17,558 nt of DNA, from the NCBI GenBank assembly GCA_036310845.1, contig JAXJRB010000024.1, positions 1-17,558 on the forward strand. The letters run 5' to 3'. The notes under the pieces were generated by a model. That model saw only the letters and a program-made list of their open reading frames with translations. It was not told where the DNA came from and did not search any database. Below are positions 8,227 to 15,178 of this stretch, piece by piece. The translations under genes and the position numbers were made by a program. Every line of letters begins with the position of its first letter. Position 1 is the stretch's first letter. The stretch is from COE1 sp036310845 (GTDB lineage: Bacteria; Bacillota; Clostridia; Lachnospirales; Lachnospiraceae).

Positions 8227-8621
8227 GAATTGCAGTAACATATGAAGATGGACAGATTTTTCAGCACTTTGGACATACCCAGCAGTTTAAGGTGTATGAT
8301 GTAGAAGATGGTAAGGTAGTAGCAAGTGAGATTGTTGATACCAATGGAAGCGGCCATGGAGCATTGGCAGGATTTTTATTTAATGGACAGGTTGAAGTAT
8401 TGATTTGTGGTGGTATTGGTGGAGGTGCACAAATGGCACTTGCACAGGCTGGAATCAAGCTTTATGGTGGTGTGTCAGGTAATGCAGATGCAGCGGTAGA
8501 GGCACTTTTAAAGAATGAGCTGGCTTACAATCCTAATGTAATGTGTAATCATCATGGAGAAGAACATCACGGTAACTGTGGAAGCCATGGTTGTGGTGAA
8601 CATAGTTGTGGAAATCACTAA
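8223..8621 (+). CDS. NifX/NifB-type dinitrogenase iron-molybdenum cofactor-binding family protein with His/Cys-rich tail
   Basis: The product has 132 residues. Residues 1-100 match the small RNase-H-like fold of the NifX / NifB C-terminal / VnfY family (Nitro_FeMo-Co): MRIAVTYEDGQIFQHFGHT at the start, then FKVYDVEDGKVV, GHGALAGFLFNGQVEVLICG and GGGAQMALAQAGIKLYGG. Family members bind metal clusters, but many genomes carry such genes without nitrogenase, so a nitrogen-fixation role should not be assumed. The last 28 residues hold seven His and four Cys, a likely metal-binding tail. The start codon overlaps the CapA-like stop (ATGA) and has a strong RBS (AGGAGGAA) inside that gene. It is the last gene of the operon, before a terminator. 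Confidence 0.88.
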   Translation: MRIAVTYEDGQIFQHFGHTQQFKVYDVEDGKVVASEIVDTNGSGHGALAGFLFNGQVEVLICGGIGGGAQMALAQAGIKLYGGVSGNADAAVEALLKNELAYNPNVMCNHHGEEHHGNCGSHGCGEHSCGNH

Positions 8622-8672
8622 AGGAAAGAGAACTGGAAGTGTTATAGCTTTTGGTTCTCTTTTCCTTCTTTA
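8621..8672 (+). terminator. Intrinsic terminator after the NifX-like gene
   Basis: The stem pairs 8621-8633 (AAGGAAAGAGAAC) with 8654-8667, with a single bulged T, and its left arm starts in the stop codon. The 3' side is pyrimidine-rich and runs into TTCTTTAT rather than a clean T tract, so termination may be partial. Confidence 0.65.
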
Positions 8673-8709
8673 TATGTGCATTCATTAGGTGTAAGAAAGG
8701 ATGGGGAGT

Positions 8710-9285
8710 ATGAAGAAACATTATAGTAAGCTGTGGATATTATTTAAGTCTATGTTTGTGCTTAGTATGTGCACCTTCGGTGGTGGTTTTGTTATCGTTT
8801 CTCTAATGAAAAAGAGATTTGTAGAAGAATTGAAATGGATAGAAGAGGAAGAGATGTTAGATGTAACAGCGATTACCCAGTCTGCACCTGGGCCGCTTAT
8901 GACCAATGCAGCTGTTATTGTGGGATATCGAATAGCAGGTATTGTGGGAGCGTTGACAGCAATAGCAGGGAGTATACTTCCACCGATGATTATCATTTCG
9001 ATAATCTCGATTTTTTATGAGCAGTTTTGTACAAATTCTTATGTTGCTATGGCGTTGCAGGTGATGAGAGCAGGAGTAGCAGCTGTAATTTTTGATGTAG
9101 TATGGAAGCTTGCCGGAAATGTGTGGAACACAAAAAGAGCATTGTACATAGCAATGATGGTGATTGCCTTTGTTGCCACCTTTTTCTTTGATATAAGTGC
9201 CATGTTGATTATTTTTACTTGTCTTGGCATAGGATTGCTTGACTTAGTCTTTTGTGTGAAAAAAGGCAAAGAGGAGGTGGTATAA
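8710..9285 (+). CDS. chrA: Chromate-transporter family (CHR) subunit, short form
   Basis: The 191-residue product has hydrophobic segments at about 10-30, 75-105, 115-140 and 150-180. The CHR signatures are MCTFGGGFVIVSLMKKRF and ITQSAPGPLMTNAAVIVGYR. CHR proteins export chromate in some bacteria. In clostridia the physiological substrate of paired short forms is usually untested. I prefer the ATG at 8710, because AAAGGA lies 7-8 bases upstream; an in-frame ATG at 8701 sits directly on the RBS. The gene overlaps the next by one base (TAATG), so the two halves are probably made together and form a heterodimer. No separate promoter is evident after the preceding terminator. Confidence 0.88.
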   Translation: MKKHYSKLWILFKSMFVLSMCTFGGGFVIVSLMKKRFVEELKWIEEEEMLDVTAITQSAPGPLMTNAAVIVGYRIAGIVGALTAIAGSILPPMIIISIISIFYEQFCTNSYVAMALQVMRAGVAAVIFDVVWKLAGNVWNTKRALYIAMMVIAFVATFFFDISAMLIIFTCLGIGLLDLVFCVKKGKEEVV

Positions 9286-9713
9286 TGTTGTTATTTAAGC
9301 TATTTTTTGCCTTTATGCAGATAGGGGCATTTAGTGTTGGAGGTGGCTACGCAGCGATTCCATTGATTCAAGAGCAGATTGTAAACATTCATGGGCTGAT
9401 GACCATGGAAGAATTTTCAGATTTAATAACTGTGGCAGAAATGACACCGGGACCAATTCTCATTAACGCTGCAACCTTTGTAGGAATGCGTGTTGCAGGA
9501 GTTCCAGGAGTGTTACTTTGCACATTGGGCTGTGTTGTACCATCGTTTTGTATTTGCCTTACATTGACACATTTCTATTATAAATATCGTTCCATGAAAG
9601 GCGTACAGATTGTACTTGGTGCACTGCGTCCGGCAGTGGTTGCTTTGATTGCTTCGGCAGGGGCTTCAATTTTACTTCTCGGAGTTTTTCAGACCGGGTT
9701 ACTCTTGGAGTAG
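9285..9713 (+). CDS. Chromate-transporter family (CHR) partner subunit, short form
   Basis: This second half-size CHR protein has 142 residues, with FMQIGAFSVGGGYAAIPLIQ, AEMTPGPILINAATFVGMRV and a hydrophobic C-terminus. It is paralogous to the preceding subunit and shares the order GGG / PGP / NAA / VG.R.AG. The start at 9285 overlaps the previous stop codon (TAATG) and has the RBS GAGGAGGTGG; an in-frame GTG at 9252 would place that RBS inside the gene. It is shorter than its partner and ends soon after the third hydrophobic stretch, so it may be near the minimum length for the family. A terminator follows directly. Confidence 0.87.
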   Translation: MLLFKLFFAFMQIGAFSVGGGYAAIPLIQEQIVNIHGLMTMEEFSDLITVAEMTPGPILINAATFVGMRVAGVPGVLLCTLGCVVPSFCICLTLTHFYYKYRSMKGVQIVLGALRPAVVALIASAGASILLLGVFQTGLLLE

Positions 9714-9730
9714 TATAAAAATTAAGAGAT

Positions 9731-9758
9731 AAAAGCGACATCTGTCGCTTTTTTTTTA
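9731..9758 (+). terminator. Intrinsic terminator after the CHR pair
   Basis: A strong hairpin of 9 bp pairs AAAAGCGAC (9731-9739) with GTCGCTTTT and is followed by a run of T ending at 9758. It sits 18 bases after the stop codon. Confidence 0.9.
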
Positions 9759-9771
9759 TATAAGCAAGCAG

Positions 9772-9777
9772 TATAAT
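9772..9777 (+). promoter_or_regulatory. Possible -10 box for the hydroxy-acid oxidase operon
   Basis: A perfect TATAAT lies about 54 bases ahead of the start codon and just beyond the terminator. The expected -35 position falls in the T tract and has no good match, so an activator may be needed. Confidence 0.35.
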
Positions 9778-9830
9778 ATTTATATGAGAAAGCGTGTATA
9801 ACAGGTGTGTAATTAGGAGGAAACAGAATC

Positions 9831-10748
9831 ATGGAACAGAGAGAAAAGATATGTAAACTAACTAATACGGCTTCAGCAAAAGAGATTACTAGAGCGTATT
9901 TTGATAGTCTGTTATTGGAAATGCGATTGATGGATAGTGATATTCCGAATACAGAATTTGAACTTTATGGAAGACGTTTTGCAACACCGATTATGACGGC
10001 AGCATTGTCTCATCTAGGAACGTTTCATCCGGATATGCCAAATGGTATGGTACAGTATGCACAGGGGGCTGCGAAAGCAAATGCCGTACACTGGATAGGC
10101 ATGGGAAACGATGAGGAATTCGAAGCGGTTGTAGCTACAGGAGCGGCAACGATTCGCATCGTGAAGCCCTATGCAGATGAAGAAAAAATCTATGGACAAA
10201 TTCGTTGTGCAGAGCAGGCAGGGGCGATGGCAGTAGGTATGGATATTGACCATATGTTTGATTTGAAAGGCAATCAGGACATTTGTATTGGAGAAACAAT
10301 GGCAATTAAGTCTTCAAAGGACTTGCAAAGATATATAGAGTCCACGAAGTTGCCTTTTATCATAAAGGGCGTTCTGAGTGTTCACGATGCCATAAAATGT
10401 GCTGAAATTGGCGTAAAGGGAATTGTGGTATCGCATCATGGTGGCAGACTTAATTATGCAGTTCCACCACTTTATGTTTTACCTAATATTGTAAAAGCAG
10501 TAGGCGATAAGATGCCGATTTTCGTAGATTGTGGAATATGCTCCGGTATGGATGCCTATAAAGCTTTGGCTCTTGGAGCGACTGCGGTTAGTGTAGGAGG
10601 GCATTTGATTCCTTATATTTCCAAGGGAGGAGCAGAGGAAGTTTGTAATCGCATACAGGAAATGACAGACGAACTTAGAGGAGCAATGGCATATACCGGT
10701 GTGAAGTCAATGAAGAGCTTCGACCCTACTGTGATTCATAGAATTTAG
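9831..10748 (+). CDS. FMN-dependent alpha-hydroxy-acid oxidase-like protein
   Basis: This is a 305-residue TIM-barrel protein of the glycolate/lactate oxidase-dehydrogenase superfamily, whose members oxidise 2-hydroxy acids with FMN. The core is clear: MDIDH (about 140), the FMN-contacting Lys179 in FIIKGVLSVHDA, SHHGGR at 201-206 with the catalytic His and substrate-binding Arg, and DCGICSGMDAYKALALGATA. Several positions differ from classical enzymes. The N-terminus is short and lacks the YDYY-type segment, the tyrosine-bearing QLYV motif is replaced by RIVKPYA, and the phosphate-binding GRP is GGH. The protein may therefore use a different substrate. The start has the RBS TTAGGAGGAAAC. The next gene begins 11 bases after the stop. 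Confidence 0.83.
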   Translation: MEQREKICKLTNTASAKEITRAYFDSLLLEMRLMDSDIPNTEFELYGRRFATPIMTAALSHLGTFHPDMPNGMVQYAQGAAKANAVHWIGMGNDEEFEAVVATGAATIRIVKPYADEEKIYGQIRCAEQAGAMAVGMDIDHMFDLKGNQDICIGETMAIKSSKDLQRYIESTKLPFIIKGVLSVHDAIKCAEIGVKGIVVSHHGGRLNYAVPPLYVLPNIVKAVGDKMPIFVDCGICSGMDAYKALALGATAVSVGGHLIPYISKGGAEEVCNRIQEMTDELRGAMAYTGVKSMKSFDPTVIHRI

Positions 10749-10759
10749 GAGGAAACCTT

Positions 10760-11623
10760 ATGAGATTAGGTGGTAATGTTTTTTATCAGGGAACGGATTC
10801 CGAAGAGTATGCATTGGCGCATGTAAAGAAGGGATTTGGTGCAGCGCTTTGTCCAGACTGGATATCACTAGAGAAAACGAGTGAATTACAGAGCTTTAAA
10901 AAGGCTATGAAAAAGCATGATATCAAGATTGCTGAAGTAGGAGCATGGTGTAATCCACTGAGTTCAGATAAAGAGGAAGCAAAGAAGAATATACAATATG
11001 TGATAGAGAGATTGCAGTTAGCAGAAGAGCTGGAAGCTTCAACCTGTGTAAATATTCTCGGAACAAAGCAGACTGCAAATTGGTTTGGACCTCATGCAGA
11101 TTGTTATAGTGAGAGCTTTTTTGAGGAAGCGGTAGCTGTGAGTCAACATATTATTGATAGTGTAAAGCCGGAACATACGAAGCTTTCTTTTGAAATGATG
11201 CCATATTGTTTCTTAGATTCACCAGAGGAATATTTGCGCTTTTTAAAAGCAGTAAATCGTAAGCAGGCAGGAGTACATTTGGACATTTGTAATACCATGA
11301 ACCATCCGAGAAGATTCTATAAAAATGGAGAGTTTATAGCGGAAACCTTTGGTTTACTTCACAAAGATATTGTGACAATGCATTTAAAGGACATCGCAAT
11401 GAACGAAGATTCGCTCACAGTAGCATTTGAAGAGGTTTTACTTGGAACCGGGGGAATGGATTATATAGTTTTAATGAAAGAAATTGCAAAGCTGCCGCAA
11501 GACACCCCGGCAATGTTAGAACACTTGCATACAGAAGCAGAGTATGATATGGCAGCAGAAGCGGCAGTAAAGTTTGCGCAAAGCGTCGGGATGCGCAGAG
11601 AAGGCATGGTGTGGGTGAAGTAG
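10760..11623 (+). CDS. Sugar phosphate isomerase/epimerase-like TIM barrel protein
   Basis: This 287-residue protein belongs to the xylose isomerase-like TIM barrel (AP endonuclease 2) superfamily, which covers sugar and sugar-acid isomerases, epimerases and dehydratases. The probable metal-binding set is E145 (SFEMMPY), D175 (HLDICN), H208 (MHLKDI) and E254 (MLEHLH). The start has a strong RBS (GGAGGAAACC). It is separated by 11 bases from the oxidase-like gene, so the two are co-transcribed and probably act on related substrates. The substrate cannot be named from sequence alone. It converges on the lipoprotein esterase gene with a 7-base gap. Confidence 0.85.
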   Translation: MRLGGNVFYQGTDSEEYALAHVKKGFGAALCPDWISLEKTSELQSFKKAMKKHDIKIAEVGAWCNPLSSDKEEAKKNIQYVIERLQLAEELEASTCVNILGTKQTANWFGPHADCYSESFFEEAVAVSQHIIDSVKPEHTKLSFEMMPYCFLDSPEEYLRFLKAVNRKQAGVHLDICNTMNHPRRFYKNGEFIAETFGLLHKDIVTMHLKDIAMNEDSLTVAFEEVLLGTGGMDYIVLMKEIAKLPQDTPAMLEHLHTEAEYDMAAEAAVKFAQSVGMRREGMVWVK

Positions 11624-11630
11624 TGTGGAA

Positions 11631-12473
11631 TTAAATCCACTCCCAAAATGCAAGACAAGATGCAAAGTAGGCACTCCATGCATACTCATCATGCATGCCA
11701 TCACCTATTTCATAGTTAATACGGGTTAAGTCATTTGATTTTGCAGATTCAAAAGCGATTTCGGTTGTGTTTTTTGCAAAATCACTGGTAGCGGCAAAGA
11801 AATAAATGGGAGTATCCCCAAAGGTATCGGCTGTGATATTTTGGGTGAAGTATGCTCTCATTTTTTGTGGATTTTGATTGTCATAATAGGAATACAGCCC
11901 GATAAATCCGTATGTATCAGGATGAGATATACTGGTACAAGTAGCTGCTATGGCACCATAGGAGGAGCCAATGATACCGGTATGTTCTCGTTCGGGTAAT
12001 GTACGATACTGTTCGTCAATATATGGCTTTAAGGTATTTGAATAAAAATTTCCCGTTTCAAGGGCTTTTCCATTGCCTTGCATAATAGGATTTTGTGTAT
12101 ACAGATTGTATTCTGCGGTACGGTTTTTTAAGGAATCAACCCCTACGACAATAAAACCGTTTGTCTTTTGTTGCGCATAGAGAGAATCAATGAGTTCATC
12201 GATTTGCCATTCCTTGTGATAGGTTGCAGTTTCTGCATCAAATAGGTTTTGGCCATCAAACATATAGATGACAGGATAAGAAAGTTCGCTTTGTGCGTAA
12301 TTAGGTGGTAAATAGATAGTCACTGTACAATTTCTGTCCAGTTCAGGACTATAAAAATCAAAAATAGTTTCTACTGTTCCTTTTGCAGATTCGGAAATAT
12401 CACTCGTTTTTCCACATCCAATGCTAAGAATAGAAATAAGAATAAGTAATAAAATTGTGAATATCTTGTTCAT
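11631..12473 (-). CDS. Lipoprotein esterase of the alpha/beta-hydrolase (esterase D / enterochelin esterase-like) family
   Basis: This 280-residue exported lipoprotein has a hydrophobic signal sequence with lipobox LSIGC and lipidated Cys20. The family signatures are VTIYLPPNY, PVIYMFDGQNLFD, FIVVGVDS and the nucleophile motif GSSYG with Ser171. His261 (GMHDEYAW) is the likely catalytic histidine. Members of this family include acetyl xylan, feruloyl and siderophore esterases. The surface location suits cleavage of an ester on an external substrate, but the substrate is not known. The RBS is GGGAGG, 6 bases from the start. The gene is convergent with the TIM-barrel gene and divergent from the AraC regulator. 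Confidence 0.85.
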   Translation of the reverse strand: MNKIFTILLLILISILSIGCGKTSDISESAKGTVETIFDFYSPELDRNCTVTIYLPPNYAQSELSYPVIYMFDGQNLFDAETATYHKEWQIDELIDSLYAQQKTNGFIVVGVDSLKNRTAEYNLYTQNPIMQGNGKALETGNFYSNTLKPYIDEQYRTLPEREHTGIIGSSYGAIAATCTSISHPDTYGFIGLYSYYDNQNPQKMRAYFTQNITADTFGDTPIYFFAATSDFAKNTTEIAFESAKSNDLTRINYEIGDGMHDEYAWSAYFASCLAFWEWI

Positions 12474-12629
12474 AAATACCTCCCGTGAATTTGTTTTGAA
12501 TTAAGGGATTAATCAATGTATTGGTTATATAATCAGTATAATTATTTGTATAAAAAGATAAATGAAAGATTGTCATGATATGTTGTGGGATTATCAATTT
12601 AGAGGTATAGATTTTTCCTTAGTCATATT

Positions 12630-12645
12630 TCATGTTCATACATGA
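12630..12645. promoter_or_regulatory. Inverted repeat, possible operator
   Basis: TCATGT (12630-12635) and ACATGA (12640-12645) are perfectly inverted about a 4-base centre, midway between the divergent esterase and AraC genes. It could be a protein-binding site or a chance palindrome. Confidence 0.3.
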
Positions 12646-12714
12646 CAGTCAATATTAGGTATTATGTAACAGTAGCAGACTAACGTTTATTTATGGAAAG
12701 GATTGTATTTGTAT

Positions 12715-12738
12715 TTGCAGAAGTAGTTGCAGAAGTAG
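12715..12738 (+). repeat. Tandem 12-bp direct repeat upstream of the AraC gene
   Basis: TTGCAGAAGTAG occurs twice head to tail, followed by a degenerate third copy (TAGAATAGTAG, 12739-12749). AraC-family regulators commonly bind direct repeats, so these may be sites for the adjacent regulator. The spacing is 12 bases, slightly over one helical turn. Confidence 0.5.
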
Positions 12739-12781
12739 TAGAATAGTAGTTGACATAAATAGCAAAGGAGCAAATGGTATC

Positions 12782-13666
12782 GTGGATATATATACAAAAG
12801 AGCATCATGGGTATTTTACATTAGAACTAGGATACTATCAGGGGAATGGATTTGATAGTACAGAAATTAGGAATCTGCGATTTGCCCTATTATCGTTACA
12901 TGGAGAACAAGGGGAATTCTGGTTAGAAGGGAAAAAGACTTTGTTTGATGGTGATGTAGTTTTGTGTGTGAATGAGCAGGAGTTATTGCAGGTATCAGAA
13001 AATGTGCAGGTTAAAGGAATCTTATTTCATCCTGCTGTTATTCATGGCGCATTTGATTTTCAAAATATTCGTACACAGGAAGAGAGCTTTGATATTACAC
13101 AACAACAAGATTATTATTTCTTGTTTGCATTTTTAAGAACGGAGAATAATAAGGACGCAACTCTTTATCCACCGAGGGATGCAAAAGAGAGAATGGATTT
13201 TTTGATGGAATGCTTTTGTGAGCAGATTACGAAGCAGGACAATAACCATTGGGCATGCAAAAGCAGAAGCTTTTTGATGGAGCTTCTTTCCATTTGCAAT
13301 ACGCTTTTAGAAGAAAAGTCAATGATTTATGAGGATGTGCAAGAAAAAGAGATGCAAAAAATCGTGTCATATTTAAAAAGCAATATTAGTAAAAAGATAA
13401 CAATTGCAGAATTAACCAGAGAATTCCAAATAAATAGAACCGATTTATCCAAGCGATTTTTAGAATATACAGGTGAAACGGTTATGGAATATGTGAAACG
13501 AATCAGGATTGATTTTGCGGCAACCATGCTTCGAGACACCAAAATACCATTGATTGATATTATGGAGAGAGTGGGATTTCATGATTATTCTTATTTCTCA
13601 AATACATTTAAAAAGAAAAAAGGCATTTCGCCACAGGCGTATCGCAGGAAGTATTGTTGGATGTAG
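12782..13666 (+). CDS. AraC-family transcriptional regulator
   Basis: This 294-residue regulator has a C-terminal double helix-turn-helix domain at about 190-294: KKITIAELTREFQINRTDLS for the first helix-turn-helix, then RIDFAATMLRDTKIPLIDIM and GFHDYSYFSNTFKKKKGISP, which is the AraC signature. The N-terminal 160 residues resemble a beta-barrel ligand-binding domain but have no specific match I can name. The GTG start at 12782 fits an AAAGGAG 11 bases upstream; an ATG at 12774 is in another frame. A tandem repeat upstream may be its binding site. It converges with the HxlR gene, leaving 11 bases between stops and no clear terminator. The adjacent divergent esterase is a possible target. Confidence 0.88.
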   Translation: MDIYTKEHHGYFTLELGYYQGNGFDSTEIRNLRFALLSLHGEQGEFWLEGKKTLFDGDVVLCVNEQELLQVSENVQVKGILFHPAVIHGAFDFQNIRTQEESFDITQQQDYYFLFAFLRTENNKDATLYPPRDAKERMDFLMECFCEQITKQDNNHWACKSRSFLMELLSICNTLLEEKSMIYEDVQEKEMQKIVSYLKSNISKKITIAELTREFQINRTDLSKRFLEYTGETVMEYVKRIRIDFAATMLRDTKIPLIDIMERVGFHDYSYFSNTFKKKKGISPQAYRRKYCWM

Positions 13667-13677
13667 GAGTATAACAA

Positions 13678-14046
13678 TTAGTCCTGCAAATATGGATTTA
13701 TGTAATCAGGACAAAGGTATTGTTCACTCCAAACCATCATGGTTTGTAATACAGGAATAAAGCTTTCCCCCAATTCGGTCAGAGTGTATTCGACCTTTGG
13801 GGGAATTTCTTTGTATATTTCTCTATGAAGAAATCCATCATTTTCTAATTCGCGCAATTGTTTTGTTAATGTAGATTGCGTAATGCCATCTAGACGGCGC
13901 AGTAGCTCTCCAAAACGTTGCGTTCTATAAACACAAATATACCATAAAATCAAGATTTTCCATTTTCCACCAATTACAGATTGTAATTTACTCATTGGTA
14001 CACAACGAGCCAAGGTATTTTCCTGTGTAAATTTGTTTTCCGCCAT
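13678..14046 (-). CDS. HxlR-family winged-helix transcriptional regulator
   Basis: This 122-residue DNA-binding protein shows HxlR signatures throughout: CVPMSKLQSVIGGKWKILIL at about 15-34, RTQRFGELLRRLDGITQSTL, LTKQLRELENDGFLHREIY and the wing PPKVEYTLTELG. Cys15 sits at the position of the conserved N-terminal cysteine that senses oxidants or aldehydes in some HxlR proteins (for example HypR), so a redox role is possible. The RBS (AAAGGA) is about 12 bases from the ATG, a little far. HxlR regulators often control a divergent gene, which here would be the radical SAM pair. Confidence 0.9.
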   Translation of the reverse strand: MAENKFTQENTLARCVPMSKLQSVIGGKWKILILWYICVYRTQRFGELLRRLDGITQSTLTKQLRELENDGFLHREIYKEIPPKVEYTLTELGESFIPVLQTMMVWSEQYLCPDYINPYLQD

Positions 14047-14106
14047 ACTAGTGAGGATTCCTTTCTAAAAACAGTGCTACATGTTATTTCCATAAAGTAC
14101 AAAAGC

Positions 14107-14123
14107 TTACTATGATGTAGTAA
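14107..14123. promoter_or_regulatory. Inverted repeat TTACTA-N5-TAGTAA, candidate HxlR operator
   Basis: A perfect 6-bp inverted repeat with a 5-base centre lies between the divergent HxlR and radical SAM genes. It abuts a TATAAT on the plus strand (14124-14129). Its size and place suit a winged-helix dimer site, but no binding evidence exists. Confidence 0.4.
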
Positions 14124-14202
14124 TATAATGAGACCTTAACATAGAAAAATGCAAAATACAATAGTATTAAAAAACGTACTATCCTTAAAAAAAGACAGTA
14201 CT

Positions 14203-14230
14203 TGTTGAGAAAACACAGTTAAGATATTCT
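14203..14230 (+). promoter_or_regulatory. Possible promoter for the radical SAM pair
   Basis: TTGTTG (14203-14208) and TATTCT (14225-14230) are separated by 16 bases. They lie about 34 bases ahead of the first radical SAM start codon. Both boxes are imperfect. Confidence 0.35.
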
Positions 14231-14263
14231 GCTGTTATCATTAGGAAAGGATAGATATAGCTT

Positions 14264-15163
14264 ATGCATTTTACAGGAACTATCTGGAGACCTCCTTACG
14301 AGGCAAGTTCGCTATTATTAGAAGTTACAGCAGGATGTACACATCACAAATGTAAATTTTGTACGTTGTATGAAGATTTACCATTTTCTTTTCGATTAAC
14401 GCCATTAGAAGATATTGAAGAGGATTTGCAGGAAGCAAAAGAACAATTAACGATTTGGAGAAAAAGGGAAGTGAAGCGTATCTTTTTAACAGGAGCAAAT
14501 CCATTTGTATTGGAGTATAAACGTTTAGTAACAATTGCAGAGTTGATAAAAAAATCTTTTCCACATATTCAGACGATAGGTTGTTTTGCAAGAATTACGG
14601 ATATTATATCAAAAACAGACAATGAATTAGTGGAATTGAGAAAAGCAGGATTTGATGGACTTACAATAGGTATGGAAACAGGAGATGATAGCGCATTACA
14701 GTTTATGAACAAAGGGTATAAATCGGATGATATTGTCACTCAGTGTAAACGATTGGAAAGAGCAGGGATTTCCTATAATTTTTTCTATTTGACAGGTATT
14801 TCAGGAGAAGGAAAGGGAGAAGAAGGAGCAGAAATGACAGCAAACATATGTAACGAATTACACCCAAATCTCATTGGTGCAAATATGTTAACGGTATACC
14901 CTCAATCAGAATTGTATGATGAGATACAAAATGGTAATTGGATAGAAGAGAATGAAATAGAGAAATACAAAGAACTTAGAGTACTGATTAGAAAGTTGAA
15001 AAATCCGGTTATGTTTGCAGCATTAGGAGCTTCTAATATGATACAGCTTCAAGGAAGACTACCGGAGGATAGAGAAAAGCTGTTAGCAATTATAGATGAA
15101 ATCATAGAACAAGCAAATGAGAAGGAATTACGAAAGTATCGAAAGAATCTTAGACACTTGTAG
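14264..15163 (+). CDS. Radical SAM protein of unknown function (first of a tandem pair)
   Basis: This 299-residue radical SAM enzyme has three cysteines at 25, 30 and 33 (GCTHHKCKFC), giving CX4CX2C rather than the usual CX3CX2C for the 4Fe-4S/SAM cluster. It starts MHFTGTIWRPPYEASSLLLE, like its neighbour. Other conserved blocks are IFLTGANPF, GLTIGMETGDDSALQFMNKG and FFYLTGISGEGKG, which fit the SAM-binding parts of the barrel. I see no extra Cys-rich SPASM domain and no B12-binding domain. The start has an AAAGGA RBS. The gene is divergent from the HxlR regulator and followed 15 bases later by its paralogue. The substrate is unknown. Confidence 0.88.
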   Translation: MHFTGTIWRPPYEASSLLLEVTAGCTHHKCKFCTLYEDLPFSFRLTPLEDIEEDLQEAKEQLTIWRKREVKRIFLTGANPFVLEYKRLVTIAELIKKSFPHIQTIGCFARITDIISKTDNELVELRKAGFDGLTIGMETGDDSALQFMNKGYKSDDIVTQCKRLERAGISYNFFYLTGISGEGKGEEGAEMTANICNELHPNLIGANMLTVYPQSELYDEIQNGNWIEENEIEKYKELRVLIRKLKNPVMFAALGASNMIQLQGRLPEDREKLLAIIDEIIEQANEKELRKYRKNLRHL

Positions 15164-15178
15164 AGGAGGTTGACTATT

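Larger units (their letters stand above)
12474..12781. other. Divergent intergenic region between the esterase and AraC genes
   Basis: This 308-base, very AT-rich stretch has no credible coding sequence. The half nearest the esterase must hold its minus-strand promoter, but I cannot pick one with confidence. An inverted repeat TCATGT-N4-ACATGA (12630-12645) and a tandem 12-mer (12715-12738) are candidate regulator sites. The TTGACA at 12750 lies too close to the AraC start codon to be that gene's promoter. Confidence 0.5.

Noticed and set aside
8223..8621. Evidence of a nitrogenase cluster from the NifX-like protein
   Set aside because: No nifH, nifD, nifK or nifB neighbour is present, and this family is widespread outside nitrogen fixers.
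8700..9713. A single full-length chromate transporter broken by a frameshift
   Set aside because: Both halves have their own start, RBS and complete signature motifs, and overlap by TAATG, as expected for paired short CHR subunits.
11625..11640. GTGGA-ATTAAA-TCCAC hairpin between convergent genes as a terminator
   Set aside because: The stem is only 5 bp with no T tract, and it extends into the esterase coding end.
12750..12755. TTGACA as the AraC gene's -35 box
   Set aside because: A -10 box 17 bases later would fall at the start codon, and no TATAAT-like sequence is there.
13731..13745. Palindrome AAACCAT-C-ATGGTTT near the HxlR gene end
   Set aside because: It lies inside the HxlR coding sequence and encodes conserved residues; there is no T tract, so it is probably coincidental rather than a terminator.
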